Origin: Anticarsia gemmatalis
Taxonomy: Eukaryota; Arthropoda; Insecta; Lepidoptera; Erebidae
Direction: 5' to 3'
Length of the DNA: 64,000 nucleotides
NCBI RefSeq assembly: GCF_050436995.1
Contig: NC_134756.1
Span: forward strand, 1,302,001 to 1,366,000
Numbering within the stretch: position 1 is the stretch's first letter; each line of letters starts with the position of its first letter. Made by a program: the position numbers and the translations under genes. Below, one piece after another: positions 31,801-38,743 of the stretch. The notes beneath the pieces were generated by a model. It was not told the origin of the DNA. It saw only the letters and a program-made list of their open reading frames with translations, and did not search any database.

Positions 31801-33375
31801 CAGTTAGAGATAATATTGATTCAAATAAGTATATGTTTTATATACCGTATGTCCTGAGACATCTATTTTTTTCGCATCTGGTTAAGGATAAATAGACTTA
31901 GACGAAGACTGATCACATTTTCCCTCTATTTTCTGTCTGATAGATAGTTCCTAAAAGTCAAGACAACCAGAATTCACACCTAATGCGTTCTCCAAGGCGC
32001 TAAGCTTTTTACCTCAACACGTTATACCTTTCACCACGAAATATATCCCTGAATAGCATATTACGTCTTGATACCAATTTAGACTAGCTACACACATATT
32101 CGGTTCGGCAATATTTATCGAACAACAAATCTGATTCAATTCACTTGTTAGGCTTGTGCAGATCTAATTCATCTAATCATATTCCGGTCTTTAAACCGAT
32201 TAAACCGAATATGTGTTTAGCAAGCTTGAGCCGGGAGATATGATTACAGATATGACTCTATAAGATAGATGTATAAGCGAGAAAATGCCGCTCGACAACG
32301 CTAGGCCTGAATGTTTTGATTGTGACGATCGGACCCGAAGGAAATACCCAATCGGCAAAAGCCGAACAAGTGTAGTAATTGGTACGAGACGATTTTGTTG
32401 TTCATTATATTATTATGTTGCCGAACCAAATATGTTTGTAAAGCTTGCTACACACATATTCGGTTCGGCATTAATCGACCTAGCCGGGCAGCAAAATTGA
32501 ATATGTGTAGATGAACCGGGCGGCAGAAGCCGAACAAGTGAGTCGAGTCAGTTATATTGTTTGGTAAATATTGCCGAACTGAATATGTGTGTAACAAGCC
32601 TCACAGATATAATATACCGAGAATGTGTGATGAGTATAATTTTACAGCAGATGTGGAAATTACAGCAAAATTATGCCATTTGATCTCTCAGTGGTGTTGT
32701 AAAGATGACAAGTTTATGTTCGCGTAATATTGTATTGTTAGTGGAAGGTTATTAGTTATGTTTATTAATGATGCGTTATTTATATAAACAGCATTAAAAT
32801 TGATTGCTTTATTACTGATTTATTTCTCTACAACGAATAAATTAAATTAGGATTGTAAATTTTTCTTTTGGAAACATTCTTTAGTGAGGGCAGATGAATC
32901 ATGGAATTAAATTATATTTATGCTCGTGCTTTAGCGTAAATTAGATGGATATTGTGTATTTTTCCCTTTTTACATGTATTTCCGAATACATACATAAGTA
33001 AAGGAAGGCATTAAATAGCCAAAGTACAACTATTTCAATTTATCATCACCACGAATTTATTATCAGTAATTATAACTGTTGATACACAGCCTATTCTGAA
33101 CCATGGGTAGAAGTAGACTGAAAAGATAGAATTATCACTAACTCAACCTACCTCTTTCAGGTGTTTTCCTGTTCTGCTGGGCACCATTCTTCACCTGCTC
33201 AGTCCTCGACGCCATGTGTTCCAAGTTCGGGCTCCCCTACTCTCCAGGAGTGACGGTCTTCATCCTCACCACCTGGCTGGGGTACATCAACTCGTTCCTG
33301 AACCCCGTCATCTACACCATCTTCAACCCTGAGTTCCGTAAGGCCTTCAGGAAAATACTCCATTGCGGCACCTAG
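1749..33375 (+). CDS. Dop2R: D2-like dopamine receptor (Dop2R), TM3 to C-terminus, seven exons, 5' end outside window
   Basis: Class A amine GPCR of the plasma membrane; D2-like receptors couple to Gi/o and lower cAMP on binding dopamine (family knowledge). Exons 1749-1858, 12674-12926, 13343-13536, 16321-16416, 19005-19190, 31426-31604 and 33161-33375 all have GT-AG borders and join in phase to 410 residues plus TAG. Visible hallmarks: TM3 Cys3.25 and Asp3.32 (VACDCYIAIDVICSTSSIFN), a DRY motif, QPIKYAKHK in loop 2, the TM5 serine triad (YSSLGSFYIP), a very long loop 3, FCWAPFF in TM6, NPVIY in TM7, and a short tail ending HCGT, where the Cys is the usual D2-class palmitoylation site. Similarity to Drosophila Dop2R as I remember it runs through TM3-TM7 and includes LNNTP in loop 2 and TNTASGSN in loop 3. 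The N-terminus, TM1 and TM2 are upstream of the window. Confidence 0.95.
2037..2512. repeat. Long inverted repeat (hairpin) inside the 1.16-kb repeat
   Basis: The left arm begins atgccatcaaaaacattctg and the right arm ends with its reverse complement, with pairing over about 160-195 bp per arm and an unpaired loop of about 85-140 bp. The outer parts pair almost perfectly; pairing weakens toward the loop. Transcribed in the Dop2R intron, it could fold into a long double-stranded RNA. Confidence 0.85.
2039..3198. repeat. 1.16-kb dispersed repeat, copy 1: long hairpin at one end, short GC hairpin at the other
   Basis: Nearly the same sequence recurs at 38744-39892. Both copies begin at gccatcaaaaacattctg and end after the hairpin GGGGGCAC-ttcc-GTGCCCCC followed by agat. 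The first about 475 bp are a long inverted repeat (arms about 2037-2232 and 2318-2512). After it come unique sequence, a short 8-bp array (gtgagtca, 2919-2957) and a T-rich run before the terminal hairpin. There is no coding capacity. The fixed borders suggest a non-autonomous mobile element, but it lacks the CTRR end of a classic Helitron and I cannot assign a class. It lies inside the first visible Dop2R intron. Confidence 0.85.
3577..3907 (-). mobile_element. tRNA-derived SINE, near full length
   Basis: Read on the minus strand, it starts with a tRNA-like head (A-box-like tagccgagtgg, B-box ggttcgaaccc near 3840-3905). A body follows containing ccagcgtggtggactcaagg and cccttgcccagcaatggg, then aatgggttaaattgattta and an A/T-rich tail. 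Fragments of the same body recur at 12551, 19368, 20892, 40157, 47119 and 54610. The plus-strand open frames across 3643-4066 are chance reading of this element. Confidence 0.85.
4491..5101 (-). mobile_element. Penelope-like retroelement remnant with flanking end sequences
   Basis: The GIY-YIG coding frame is flanked by two short sequences that recur at 12018, 34388 and 53245: acgcgaacacgcattttacc on one side and aacatgcaacgcgagagttt on the other. No reverse transcriptase is left, so this is an internally deleted, non-autonomous copy in the Dop2R intron, antisense to the gene. Confidence 0.75.
4530..5078 (-). CDS. GIY-YIG endonuclease domain of a Penelope-like element, C-terminal fragment
   Basis: 182 codons on the minus strand. 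In Penelope-like elements the C-terminal GIY-YIG nuclease nicks target DNA to prime reverse transcription (family knowledge). Visible motifs: GVYKINCSCGSSYIG (the GIY and YIG tyrosines, with a CxC typical of this group), the catalytic-type Arg in QTKRSIAERVKEH about ten residues on, KSAIAEHL, and REAIEIKKHPNFNREDGFKL, with Glu and Asn at the places expected for the active site. NPVIT follows near residue 115; the last about 65 residues are read-through with no domain. The reverse transcriptase that should precede it is absent, and the ATG sits at the edge of the element, so this is a relic and not a host gene. Confidence 0.85.
   Translation of the reverse strand: MVGTPKDVLPFQTPGVYKINCSCGSSYIGQTKRSIAERVKEHIAAVKNRQISKSAIAEHLLEAGTNHWIEFHRPQVLSTERHFYSRIVREAIEIKKHPNFNREDGFKLSATWNPVITVTKPRYVSQSVSSQNRDTVSVVCVGGWKNQNMRVDGHSSASYTRSPVIAAPVCLGPRRVQPAPKR
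5102..8480. other. Intronic sequence, mostly nothing recognised
   Basis: AT-rich, no exon. One short piece at about 5447-5510 (ccataggggtagacatagac ... gaacgccacttggtacgatcctt) belongs to a family also found at 14560, 42145 and 47520. A piece near 7860-7920 (cactaggttgacaattaacc) recurs near 17700, 36350 and 58380. The 81-codon frame at 5847-6092 has no recognisable content. Confidence 0.5.
8480..8733 (-). repeat. Dispersed repeat ('ataacacgat' family), antisense copy
   Basis: Contains cccagttactttgcttataacacgat and ggtaagactggttgccag, which match, inverted, blocks at 42890-43000 and 47720-47790, and in the same orientation 54050-54110. It abuts the Helitron beginning at 8734. The 141-codon frame at 8316-8741 reads partly through it and is not a gene. 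Confidence 0.6.
8734..8922 (-). mobile_element. Short non-autonomous Helitron, second family
   Basis: The plus strand begins ctagctgacccggcaaacgt and ends gaattttatatattagatt. On the minus strand this is an element starting TC(taatatata) and ending gggtcagCTAG followed by T, the Helitron 3' end rule (CTRR, insertion at A|T). Confidence 0.75.
8923..11084. other. Intronic sequence, little recognised
   Basis: AT-rich without exons. A degraded tRNA-SINE-like B box (aatcgaactcacgacctttc) lies near 9725. The 64-codon frame at 9306-9500 has no recognisable content. Confidence 0.45.
11085..11350 (-). mobile_element. Non-autonomous Helitron, intact ends
   Basis: On the minus strand it starts TCTATACTAATATTATAAAG and ends gttgcgcgggtcagCTAG, followed by T. 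The body contains gaacgcgctaatctcaggaa and tcgaggaaggttataggctg. Close relatives lie at 24455 (+), 26219 (-), 51795 (+) and 52910 (-). It has no coding content. Confidence 0.9.
11798..12012 (+). mobile_element. Non-autonomous Helitron, third family
   Basis: Starts TCCTACTAATATTATAAATG and continues with tactgaaccgattacgatga, ending accacgcgg-type sequence (tttccacgcggacgaagtag, then gcgggcggcctcgagta). The last bases are a decayed form of the usual CTAGT end. Confidence 0.8.
12018..12155 (-). mobile_element. Penelope-derived end sequences, no coding part
   Basis: Carries acgcgaacacgcattttacc, then gtttcggcgcaggttgcact cgccgtggtc, and then aacatgcaacgcgagagttt, the same two flanks as at 4491-5101 but with the nuclease frame missing. 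It appears to be a solo or deleted derivative. Confidence 0.7.
12515..12626. mobile_element. Rearranged SINE fragment just upstream of a Dop2R exon
   Basis: 12515-12550 (cttcgaaaagtcttcagtgt, attgcctcgggcg) matches the antisense head of the SINE at 3577-3907. 12551-12626 (ggccaacgtggtggactcaa ... cccagcagtagtgg) is SINE body in sense orientation. The two halves are therefore joined head-to-body in opposite directions. It ends 47 bases before the exon at 12674. Confidence 0.7.
12674..12926 (+). CDS. Dop2R: Dop2R exon: DRY tyrosine to the end of TM5
   Basis: Acceptor cttgtccacag|GTAC and donor TTTAAG|gttggt. The first base completes the DRY Arg. It continues YIAVTQPIKYAKHK (loop 2), TM4 (MIGVAWLVSGAIGSPVVLG), extracellular loop 2 with LNNTPDRRPGDC (Cys partner of Cys3.25), and TM5 with Ser5.42, 5.43 and 5.46 in YSSLGSFYIP, ending NIFK. 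It has 84 full codons plus one base and ends in phase 0. GC content is clearly higher than in the flanking intron. Confidence 0.96.
12927..13342. other. Short Dop2R intron, nothing else recognised
   Basis: A 416-bp AT-rich intron between two coding exons, with no repeat that I recognise. It is the shortest intron visible in this gene. Confidence 0.6.
13343..13536 (+). CDS. Dop2R: Dop2R exon: first part of intracellular loop 3
   Basis: Acceptor caatccccag|GCA and donor GATGA|gtaagt. The exon encodes a basic start (AIRQRAKKQRIAKK), an Ala/Ser-rich stretch, VVIENVAQTQRLDGSLHD and an acidic end with TNTASGSNEDDGD. IEN.AQT.RL and TNTASGSN are also found in fly Dop2R loop 3 (from memory), which fixes the identity. 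It ends in phase 2. A partial duplicate of its 3' two thirds lies 130 bases downstream (see the duplication entry). Confidence 0.93.
13572..13666. repeat. About 16-bp minisatellite, roughly six units
   Basis: Degenerate tandem units built on gtgtcgaggggtcat / gtgtctagggggtcat, with variants gtgtcgggggtcat and gtgtcgaaggggtcac. The array fills most of the gap between the loop-3 exon and its partial duplicate. It is GC-rich against an AT-rich background. Confidence 0.8.
13668..13812 (+). other. Partial duplicate of the loop-3 exon; possible cassette exon at 13677-13796
   Basis: About 125 bp nearly repeats the end of the exon at 13343-13536, including its donor (GATGA|gtaagttga.acactt). The reading frame is open and encodes VVIVNVARTQRLDGSLHD and TNTASGSNEDDDD. 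Most base differences from the original are at third codon positions. An AG at 13675-13676 and the GT at 13797 would bound an exon of exactly 120 nt with phase 2 at both ends, so it could be added after the upstream exon without shifting the frame. The candidate acceptor has a poor pyrimidine tract, so it may instead be a non-spliced relic. What I see is the duplication and the open frame; its use as an exon is inference. Confidence 0.6.
13813..16320. other. Dop2R intron, mostly unrecognised
   Basis: Contains a copy of the 'cacttggtacgatcctt' repeat at about 14560-14640 and the 135-bp tandem duplication at 15518-15791. A perfect short palindrome (CTTGCAACT-ac-AGTTGCAAG) lies near 16157. The open frames at 14209-15350 show no recognisable protein. 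Confidence 0.5.
15518..15791. repeat. Two-unit tandem duplication, period 135 bp
   Basis: ttatactccggataattgcc starts at 15521 and again at 15656, and the two units stay almost identical through ggtgggtaa/ggtgggcta to aatacaatacaagtcct. The minus-strand 109-codon frame 15433-15762 contains the same peptide block twice only because of this duplication. I recognise no protein in it. Confidence 0.9.
16321..16416 (+). CDS. Dop2R: Dop2R exon: middle of intracellular loop 3
   Basis: Strong acceptor (tccctttcttacag) and donor GGCCT|gtaagt. The first base completes an Asp codon, followed by FGRTEMGAYAEELVNSRSAR and then FMLAAVVEETG. FMLA.VVEETG is a segment also present in fly Dop2R loop 3 (from memory). 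It ends in phase 2 and is 96 nt long, so skipping it would keep the frame (phase 2 in, phase 2 out). Confidence 0.92.
16417..18718. other. Dop2R intron, nothing recognised
   Basis: AT-rich, with no exon and no clear mobile element except a short piece near 17700-17770 (ttggttgaccactaggcaac) shared with 36350 and 58380. Confidence 0.5.
18719..18923. mobile_element. mariner/Tc1-type MITE with about 60-bp terminal inverted repeats
   Basis: Left end TTAGGTCGGGGAAAAAGTC and right end gactttttccccgacctaa are exact complements. The inverted repeats continue through cttttcgcattatagtatga and acttgtaataaaatct with few mismatches. TA lies directly on both sides (18717-18718, 18924-18925), the target duplication of this superfamily. 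It is 205 bp with no coding part. Confidence 0.92.
19005..19190 (+). CDS. Dop2R: Dop2R exon: distal intracellular loop 3
   Basis: Acceptor gtatttctccag|CATC and donor TTGAA|gtgagt. It encodes LIMANLASPIPMMDPNTNND, then SGYAPSNIDGEKEHTPPASP, and a Lys/Asp/Glu-rich end. DPN.N.DSGYA.SN is shared with fly Dop2R (from memory). The Met codons inside it are not starts, since the frame enters from the upstream exon. It is 186 nt, phase 2 on both sides, so it could also be a frame-neutral cassette. A mariner MITE ends 81 bases before the acceptor. Confidence 0.92.
19191..20891. other. Dop2R intron, first part: SINE fragment, otherwise nothing recognised
   Basis: A SINE body fragment on the minus strand lies at 19368-19470 (acccattactgagagccgag ... 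cttgagtccaccacgctggc). The rest is AT-rich and unassigned, with the TA-rich run tatactatattatatactat near 20750. Confidence 0.55.
20892..20992 (-). mobile_element. SINE body fragment
   Basis: aaccatttactatcctaagg, ccatgagtccaccacgttgg and gaactttgcatgctctt match the antisense body of the SINE at 3577-3907, with many substitutions, so it is an old copy. Confidence 0.7.
21601..22140 (-). mobile_element. 3' end of a LINE (non-LTR retrotransposon) with pentanucleotide tail
   Basis: On the minus strand, an 81-codon terminal frame (22139-21894) contains RRHNLKIRFPPNKTAIYNNS, YNHLPASI and KNKVKKLLLAKAYYTVSEYL, the usual last stretch of the ORF2 of CR1/Jockey-like LINEs. About 290 bp of AT-rich 3'UTR follow, then a tail of TTGAA repeats (21604-21646 on the plus strand: attca units). 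It is truncated at the 5' side, and the reverse transcriptase and endonuclease are absent. Confidence 0.75.
22355..22548 (+). mobile_element. 5'-truncated LINE 3' end with 14-bp target duplication
   Basis: A GC-rich block (gggacgcggagtatccaatt ... gtagccggcgggagagccgg ... ctacctcccagcgcgggaca) ending gaaaaaaaa is bounded by agtatgtatgtata on both sides (22341-22354 and 22549-22562). A poly(A) end and a 14-bp duplication fit target-primed reverse transcription. No reading frame remains. Confidence 0.8.
22563..23985. other. Dop2R intron, little recognised
   Basis: AT-rich. A stretch near 23155-23300 (gtatgatcaacctagtagcc, gtgccttccgaagcacgg) resembles other dispersed copies in the window. No exon is seen. 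Confidence 0.45.
23994..24075 (+). mobile_element. tRNA-like SINE head
   Basis: aaatggcacagtggttaaag (A-box-like), then gcgtcgggaggtcggttcga (B-box-like), followed by no clear body. It belongs to the same head type as the SINEs ending at 27235 and 49462 on the other strand. It is not a real tRNA: no acceptor stem pairs. Confidence 0.55.
24455..24696 (+). mobile_element. Non-autonomous Helitron, slightly decayed 5' end
   Basis: Begins ttagtattataaagctgaag and ends gttgcgcgggtcagCTAG followed by T. It has the same body as the element at 11085-11350, with scattered substitutions. Confidence 0.85.
24697..26218. other. Dop2R intron, little recognised
   Basis: A weak tRNA-like segment lies at about 25095-25170 (ggtcactggataaagtttca ... 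gtcgtgagatcgaatcccat). Otherwise AT-rich without recognisable content. Confidence 0.45.
26219..26475 (-). mobile_element. Non-autonomous Helitron
   Basis: Plus strand begins ctagctgacccgcgcaactt and ends agtatagat. On the minus strand this gives TCTATAC...CTAG. Same family as 11085-11350. Confidence 0.88.
26868..27235 (-). mobile_element. tRNA-derived SINE, second family, with an extra tRNA-like piece downstream
   Basis: Minus strand: the head near 27235-27165 contains ggaggtcgtaggttcgattt (B box), then ttgtttcggttctggttgca, gttgtttgaatgtttattaa and cttagtgcggaagttgtctt, as in the element at 49205-49462. A further B-box-like stretch (gggattcgagcccaagaccg) at 26890 belongs to a separate, older copy. 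Confidence 0.7.
27236..31425. other. Dop2R intron, mostly unrecognised
   Basis: AT-rich. About 27780-27960 (caaccggctagct ... ctgatcagcgacc ... cagtacattttaaa) recurs at 36645-36740, so it is a dispersed repeat of unknown type. Frames at 28080-28367 (-) and 30012-30287 (+) have no recognisable protein. Confidence 0.5.
31426..31604 (+). CDS. Dop2R: Dop2R exon: end of loop 3 and start of TM6
   Basis: Acceptor tttttctttggcag|GAAG and donor CTAG|gtgagt. It encodes KLSRLSSSSLISTPRRRF, RSAASAARFTIFRANRAGKL, RAKSFAKKEKKATQTLAIVL and one base of Gly. The basic KKEKKATQTLAIVLG is the usual G-protein-contacting entry to TM6 in amine receptors. The minus-strand open frame at 31396-31581 is its shadow. 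Confidence 0.95.
31605..32086. other. Last Dop2R intron, first part, nothing recognised
   Basis: AT-rich intron sequence; no repeat identified. Confidence 0.5.
32087..32599. mobile_element. MITE cluster with repeated 'acacatattcggttcggc' ends
   Basis: acacatattcggttcggca occurs at about 32091 and 32451. Inverted forms (ccgaatatgtgt, ccgaaccaaatatgtttgta, ccgaactgaatatgtgtgta) occur near 32205, 32420 and 32575. The outermost pair, gctacacacatattcggttc and the complement ending near 32597, defines the block. The pattern fits two or more related short inverted-repeat elements placed one after another. Superfamily unknown. Confidence 0.75.
32600..33160. other. Last Dop2R intron, second part, nothing recognised
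   Basis: AT-rich intron sequence leading to the pyrimidine tract acctacctctttcag. No repeat is identified. Confidence 0.5.
33161..33375 (+). CDS. Dop2R: Dop2R last coding exon: TM6, TM7 and C-terminus
   Basis: Acceptor tacctctttcag|GTGTTT. It encodes VFLFCWAPFFTCSVLDAMCS (TM6 with the CWxPFF switch), extracellular loop 3, TTWLGYINSFLNPVIYTIFN (TM7 with NPxxY), PEFRKAFRKILHCGT and stop TAG at 33373-33375. The tail is very short after helix 8 and ends with a Cys two residues before the last, as expected for a D2-class receptor. The minus-strand frame at 33199-33423 is a shadow. Confidence 0.97.
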
Positions 33376-33890
33376 CCCGTGGATTACTATGTAGTCTACG
33401 ATTAAATGAGACTGCTCAAACACTGTTCAAATTTGAACCTTCTGCTCTTCATAATAGAGGCTTGATTCCCTCGTGTCTTCAATCCCCATGTTAAGTTGTA
33501 CATAAAACTATTTATTGTAGATTGAGCTGTGAATATTTAAGTATAGATTAAGAATTACATACCAAAGAGATTGTTCCAAAGAATAACGTAGCTTTATTCA
33601 TAAAAGCTAAACTATGACCTCTCTTTTCTTCCCAATGAATCAGAAAGAGATGAAGCATTACCTGTTATGTTGTGCAGCTTTTATGAATAAGCCGATTAAA
33701 ATATAGAAATAAAAAAGAATGAATGTAAAACCACTTCCATATTTAAATGTGTGAACGAATGAGTGAACTGGTTTGAATGAACGATTTAATCATTATAGTA
33801 TATACGATCTGAATGGTAAATAGAGCAATGTAAATGGCATTTTCTGTTAGAGAAAAACTATTAAATGCGAACGTCAATTTATAATAAAAT
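33376..33890 (+). other. Dop2R: Probable Dop2R 3'UTR with two candidate poly(A) signals
   Basis: AT-rich sequence after the stop. AATAAA occurs at 33708-33713 and again at 33883-33888 (ataataaaatg). Either could set the mRNA end; the sequence does not decide which. I see no dispersed repeat in this stretch, in contrast to what follows. Confidence 0.5.
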
Positions 33891-34387
33891 GTAGAGGGAT
33901 AAATGTGCTGAAATATTCTGTTTTAGAGAGATATTTGAGTTGCAAAATGTCAATAGTTTTAAAATACATTTCCTGTAAAATTCATATCTATTTTCGCAGT
34001 TAAGAGGCACCTCACACTAGTGTTACGTTTACGCAACGATAACTGCTCAGCATTTAAAAGCTCCTGATATGAAACTATAGTTATTTAGCGTGTCGACTAC
34101 GTAACAGCACAGACATTGAAACTAACGTGCTTGCATAGAGCTTTTTCAAACAGACACCAGCTGTCAATCGCCTTTACATCGTCAAAGAAAAACTGTTCTC
34201 ATAAAATATGCATGCACTTGTACGATAGCAAATTTCTTTTACAACTATTTTGGCCAGGTGAGCTTATCATCATGATTAAGTTTCTATAAGAAACAGCAAA
34301 GGATACTGCTGCAACGAAGTTTTACTTGCTTGCTTTAACTTTAACTTGAACAAGCGAAGTAAACAAAAGTAAATAATCATAACTTTT

Positions 34388-34567
34388 AAACTCTCGCGTT
34401 GCATGTTTAATGTATATTAGAATACGGGAATTAACGCGAACACGCAATTTACCTTAGACTGACTGAATCAGCCTGCTCCCACGGCGACTGCAACCTGCGC
34501 GCGAAACGTTAGGCATTTTAAGGTAAAATGCGTGTACGTGTTAATTCCCGTATTCTATTATACATTA
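34388..34567 (+). mobile_element. Small inverted-repeat derivative of the Penelope-type ends
   Basis: aaactctcgcgttgcatgtt, then tagaatacgggaattaacgc, a central block (cccacggcgactgcaacctg, cgcgaaacgttaggc) and then the complement of the second motif (gtgttaattcccgtattcta). The same pieces as at 4491 and 12018 are present, but here the acgcgaacacgc motif flanks the core on both sides as an inverted repeat of about 38 bp. Confidence 0.7.
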
Positions 34568-37500
34568 AAAGTAAATAATGCGCGTAAAACCCTGTATCTT
34601 ATCAAACAATCATGCAAAAGCAAAGTTTAAAAGTAAACATTTAAACAGAACAAAGAATGAAGGAAAAGTTAATGTTTTGAGAACGGCAGTAAATTTAATT
34701 AGAAGTAAATTAGACGAGTTGGGAAGACAATAAATTTGCAACTCTCCTTAGAGTGAAAACTTTGTTAAATGCGTTCTTTTGCGTTGAATTACGGAGACGG
34801 AATCATTACGGCGAAACGTATGTATAGTGTGAGGTGACCTTTTTAATAAACGACGAGAATGTAGAAAAATAAATTTATTTATTTATTTTCATCAAGTACT
34901 GGCAAACGATCGTCAAAGTTCAAGTTAGTGAATTTACCTTTATTTTGGGAGAGTAGAGGTAAAGAAAAAGACCTAACAATAAACTTTATGGGCCGATTTT
35001 AAAAAATATGATTCATCAACAATTGCATTTTTGACTCTTATCTTCATTTTCCAAAGCCTTTTTGTATGAAACTTGACAGGTTTTATTTTTGAATAAAAGC
35101 CTGAGAAACATTAAATTTGAAACCACTATGAAACTGATGAGTACAGTTATAAGCATAAATACATGCACTGTCACATACTCAAACGTACGAAAACTCACCT
35201 GTTTGACTGCGAAAGTACTAATTCAGTTTAAAAACTAATAAAATCCGTTTTAAAATTACTATTCCGTGAATAATGTGTGTTTTACCAACAACATAAATAT
35301 CTCAAGAATTCATAACTTCAGAACAAACATGTCCAAGACTTGTATCCACTTTGCCCAAAGGGTTGAGATTGTAAACATTAACCGGTCAAAGTAAACAAAA
35401 ACTACGCTTGTAACTTTAAACTTTGTTCCTATTGTTTGATGAATTTTAAACCGTATTTTCGAAGAAATAAGGTTTAAAATTCTTTGATAGAATATTTCCA
35501 ACTTTAACTATGTTTTCCTGTGGTTGTGACATTTGTTTAGTAATTATTATATAAAGCAATAAATTTAACTGTACATAAGTATATAATATAGGTATATAAT
35601 GTATGACTGTTAGGTAAAGGCCAGTTTTGTTTCCGAAATAAAAAAATCATGTTGACTCTTTTCTTATTCTTTAAAAAGAAAGGGATGGAGATAAAGATAG
35701 GTTTATAGGTTGATTTTGAAACTGGCCATAAATGTATGAAAATGTATGCTCAGCGTAGATTAGTTATAAAAAATGCTCAGCATTCTGTTATTGCTTTTAA
35801 GTTCTCGTATTTTAAGTACAGAATATGACTGTACTCTATTAATTATCGATCTTTTTGGTGAAACATTTGATTGTAAATTAAATTAAATCATTTATCGGCC
35901 TTGATCCTAAAGTAAAATATTTCTTTGACAAACTTTAGCTAAATAAGGATCAGCAATTTTTGCTTGGTACTGTACTAACATATTCTACAGAAATAATTAA
36001 ATTAATACCGGAATGGATAGTTCAATCTCTACCTCCAAATAGCCATTTAACGTAACTTCCGACGGGAATCAAACCAGCTACTCTATACCAGCTTTCTATA
36101 GTAAACACTCAATAAACCCACTATTATTTATTCCGCGGTCAGCGTTCGTGAAATGAAAACGCTTGGCAAAACCGCAGGATCGTTCACGACTGATAGATAG
36201 CTTCGCCATATATTTTCAATGTACCCAACGAATGTTAATTATTTCCTACCAAATTGCCCACCCATTTCCATTACTTGGAATAATTTTACATTTTATTGAA
36301 AATATCAAGTGCAGTTTTCAGATGCCTTGAAAAATTTTGACACTAGGTTGACCACTAATCATACGGTGACATGCATAAAATAGGGTTGTTAAACCAATGA
36401 TGAACGCAAAGATGTATGAAATACTCGCACGTTTTGCCAACAAATTGTTTCGAAAATCTTAAGTTGGTTCGGGGTTTTTGTAGTTTGCTAAGTATTTACT
36501 ATACCGCCACTAGACTGTCAGTAAGCTTGCATAGTTATATGATGTTAAATTGTTGCCATAGTTAAATTTAACGTCATCATGTCTGGAAACTGTCAAGATT
36601 ATTGTACAATATATGAACCCTAATCGATTTTCTACCATTATCGACAACCGGCTAGCTATCGAGACATTTTGAAAAATCTGATCAGCGTCTCCAACGGGTT
36701 ACGTAGGAACTATTTTTGCAGTACATTTTGAATGTCAAACTTTCGAACACAATGGCGCTACAGTAATATTGATACATTTTAGTATTATGCCATATTTTCT
36801 GTTTAGAGGATGTTAATTTAATTGGGTGCAAAAGTTTCTTACCAAAGTTCATGCCAAAGATTAATTGTAATTATTTACTAATTTATTTAATCTGAAAGAT
36901 TATTATTATTCCTTTATATTGTTTAAAATTGTGATATACTTTGTTATAATTATCTTGTAAATGCTATCTGCTTATACCTTCATAGAAGGTAGTTGTAATA
37001 CTCTAGTCAGTGTACGGTAATGCCAAAGATATGTACATACAAACATAAGCTGTAAATATGAACTGTATAAATGTTAGCTCATAATGTATTTATTGATGTT
37101 GAAATAAATGGTACATCATGTCTGTGTTGTCTTTTATTTAATATTTTCCATTTTCTATGTGATAAAACTGCTTGCTTCCTCGCTCTCATAAAAAACAACG
37201 ACATTAAAGAAATTAAAAAAATAACAGATTGTCCGAAACGGTAGTCAATTAAATAAATTAAGCAATTTTTTATTTTAAACACTTGCAAAAATGTTATGAA
37301 ATTGGATTTTAGAATACAACGCAGTATAAAATACTGCGTTGTAATCTGTATCTTAATGTCCTTCGGGCCGTTATATATTTTTTCCATATCGGCCTGTTTA
37401 ATGAACACTGAACATAAAACTAGAAACCTGAGACGGTATTCTAAAACTACCGGCGAGAACACAAGCACGGAACCAACTTGATTACTGAGGCTCGAAGATC

Positions 37501-38743
37501 TGGGACTACTAAACTCTGGGAAACCACTAATCATTTCTTTACAGAAAAACTCTGGAATGACTTTATGACCGGACCCGGTGTTTCGAAACCGAGACCTCTC
37601 CACTACAGGCAGCTTTATACTACAGAATCAGATGCAATGCAGATAAAGTCTCACTTAACCAGAATTTTAGAGCAGTCGGCCCAAAATGTGTATATCCTTC
37701 AACCAGCTATGAAAACAGGGCTATGAAAATCTCTTAAAGTAGCCGTAATCTATCCTACTTCCTTGTAAACAACGTACACAGTACTTAAGCCAGTTATTAC
37801 TCAAAACTAAGTTTCAACACTATTTAGGAAACGTGATAGAAATCGTCGCGTAAACCCTTTAGTTAAAACTCAGTTAAAACTTGTCCTAACTCAGTTTACG
37901 TCTCCGGATTGTCGTTAAAAGTTTCGGCCGTAATTTTCGGTCGAACTGACGTAAGTACTTGCTAGATGGATGGGTAGCTACGACTAGCAAACATTGTATA
38001 TATCTACTAAGCTGCACATTAAACAAATCTTGGTCACACTTGGTCAAATCGCAAATGGTTACCTAGGGCCCACACTAAGCAGAGCCTGTACTACGGTCAG
38101 CAATAGCATGTCGAAACTAAATTAAAAGAGGCCACCACTCTAAAGGTCTGATTCGAAATTTGAAACGATCATATTTCATTACCAAAAAGTGAAAACTGTT
38201 ATTTAAGTACCACAAAAAATTTTACACATCCCTATTATTTCCTACAAAGTACCTTAGATAACGTTCATCATAAGAACGAAAAAGATTATTAAAACACAAC
38301 ATAACTTAATGAACTTTACACCGTGAAAGAGTAAATAAAGCTTTACATATTGTAACTACCTCCTCTCTCGTAGTTTTTTACCAAACGGCATCAATCCCTA
38401 CAATCGCCTCCATACAATCAGTAGAGAACTTCCAATCAGTGCATGCCATTAACCAATAAAAATTAAACGGTACCATTTACCTTTGACCCTCGTATTCCGT
38501 TTGATTGAAAGTCTCTCTTAAATGAAAAGTATGGATCGTTATTCAGCACGGGTCAAGCTAAACTGGTTTTGAGTAATTGGAATTTTCTTTGATAGATGTT
38601 TCAACGGACGAGGTGCAAGTTTATTTGAAATTCTAGGGTCTGTAAATGCGAGTTTCGTAGAAGTCTGCAGTAAAGATGTTTGTTTGTAAGTAATTGGAGA
38701 TGAGAATTTGCTTTTAAATAACAAGTCTGGGTGAAATAATGAA
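34568..38743. other. Intergenic, no gene supported
   Basis: AT-rich. Holds a (ttta) run at 34868-34885, a degraded tRNA-like piece near 36060-36110 (gacgggaatcaaaccagcta), the dispersed pieces at 36325-36400 and 36645-36740, and a B-box-like stretch near 37580-37610 (gtttcgaaaccgagacctct). The 174-codon minus frame at 37079-37603 overlaps that last piece and has no recognisable domain. Confidence 0.5.

Noticed and set aside
33199..33423. 74-codon minus-strand frame
   Set aside because: Shadow of the last receptor exon.
37079..37603. 174-codon minus-strand open frame, the second longest complete one
   Set aside because: No domain, low-complexity hydrophobic content, overlaps a tRNA-like repeat piece; fits a chance frame.
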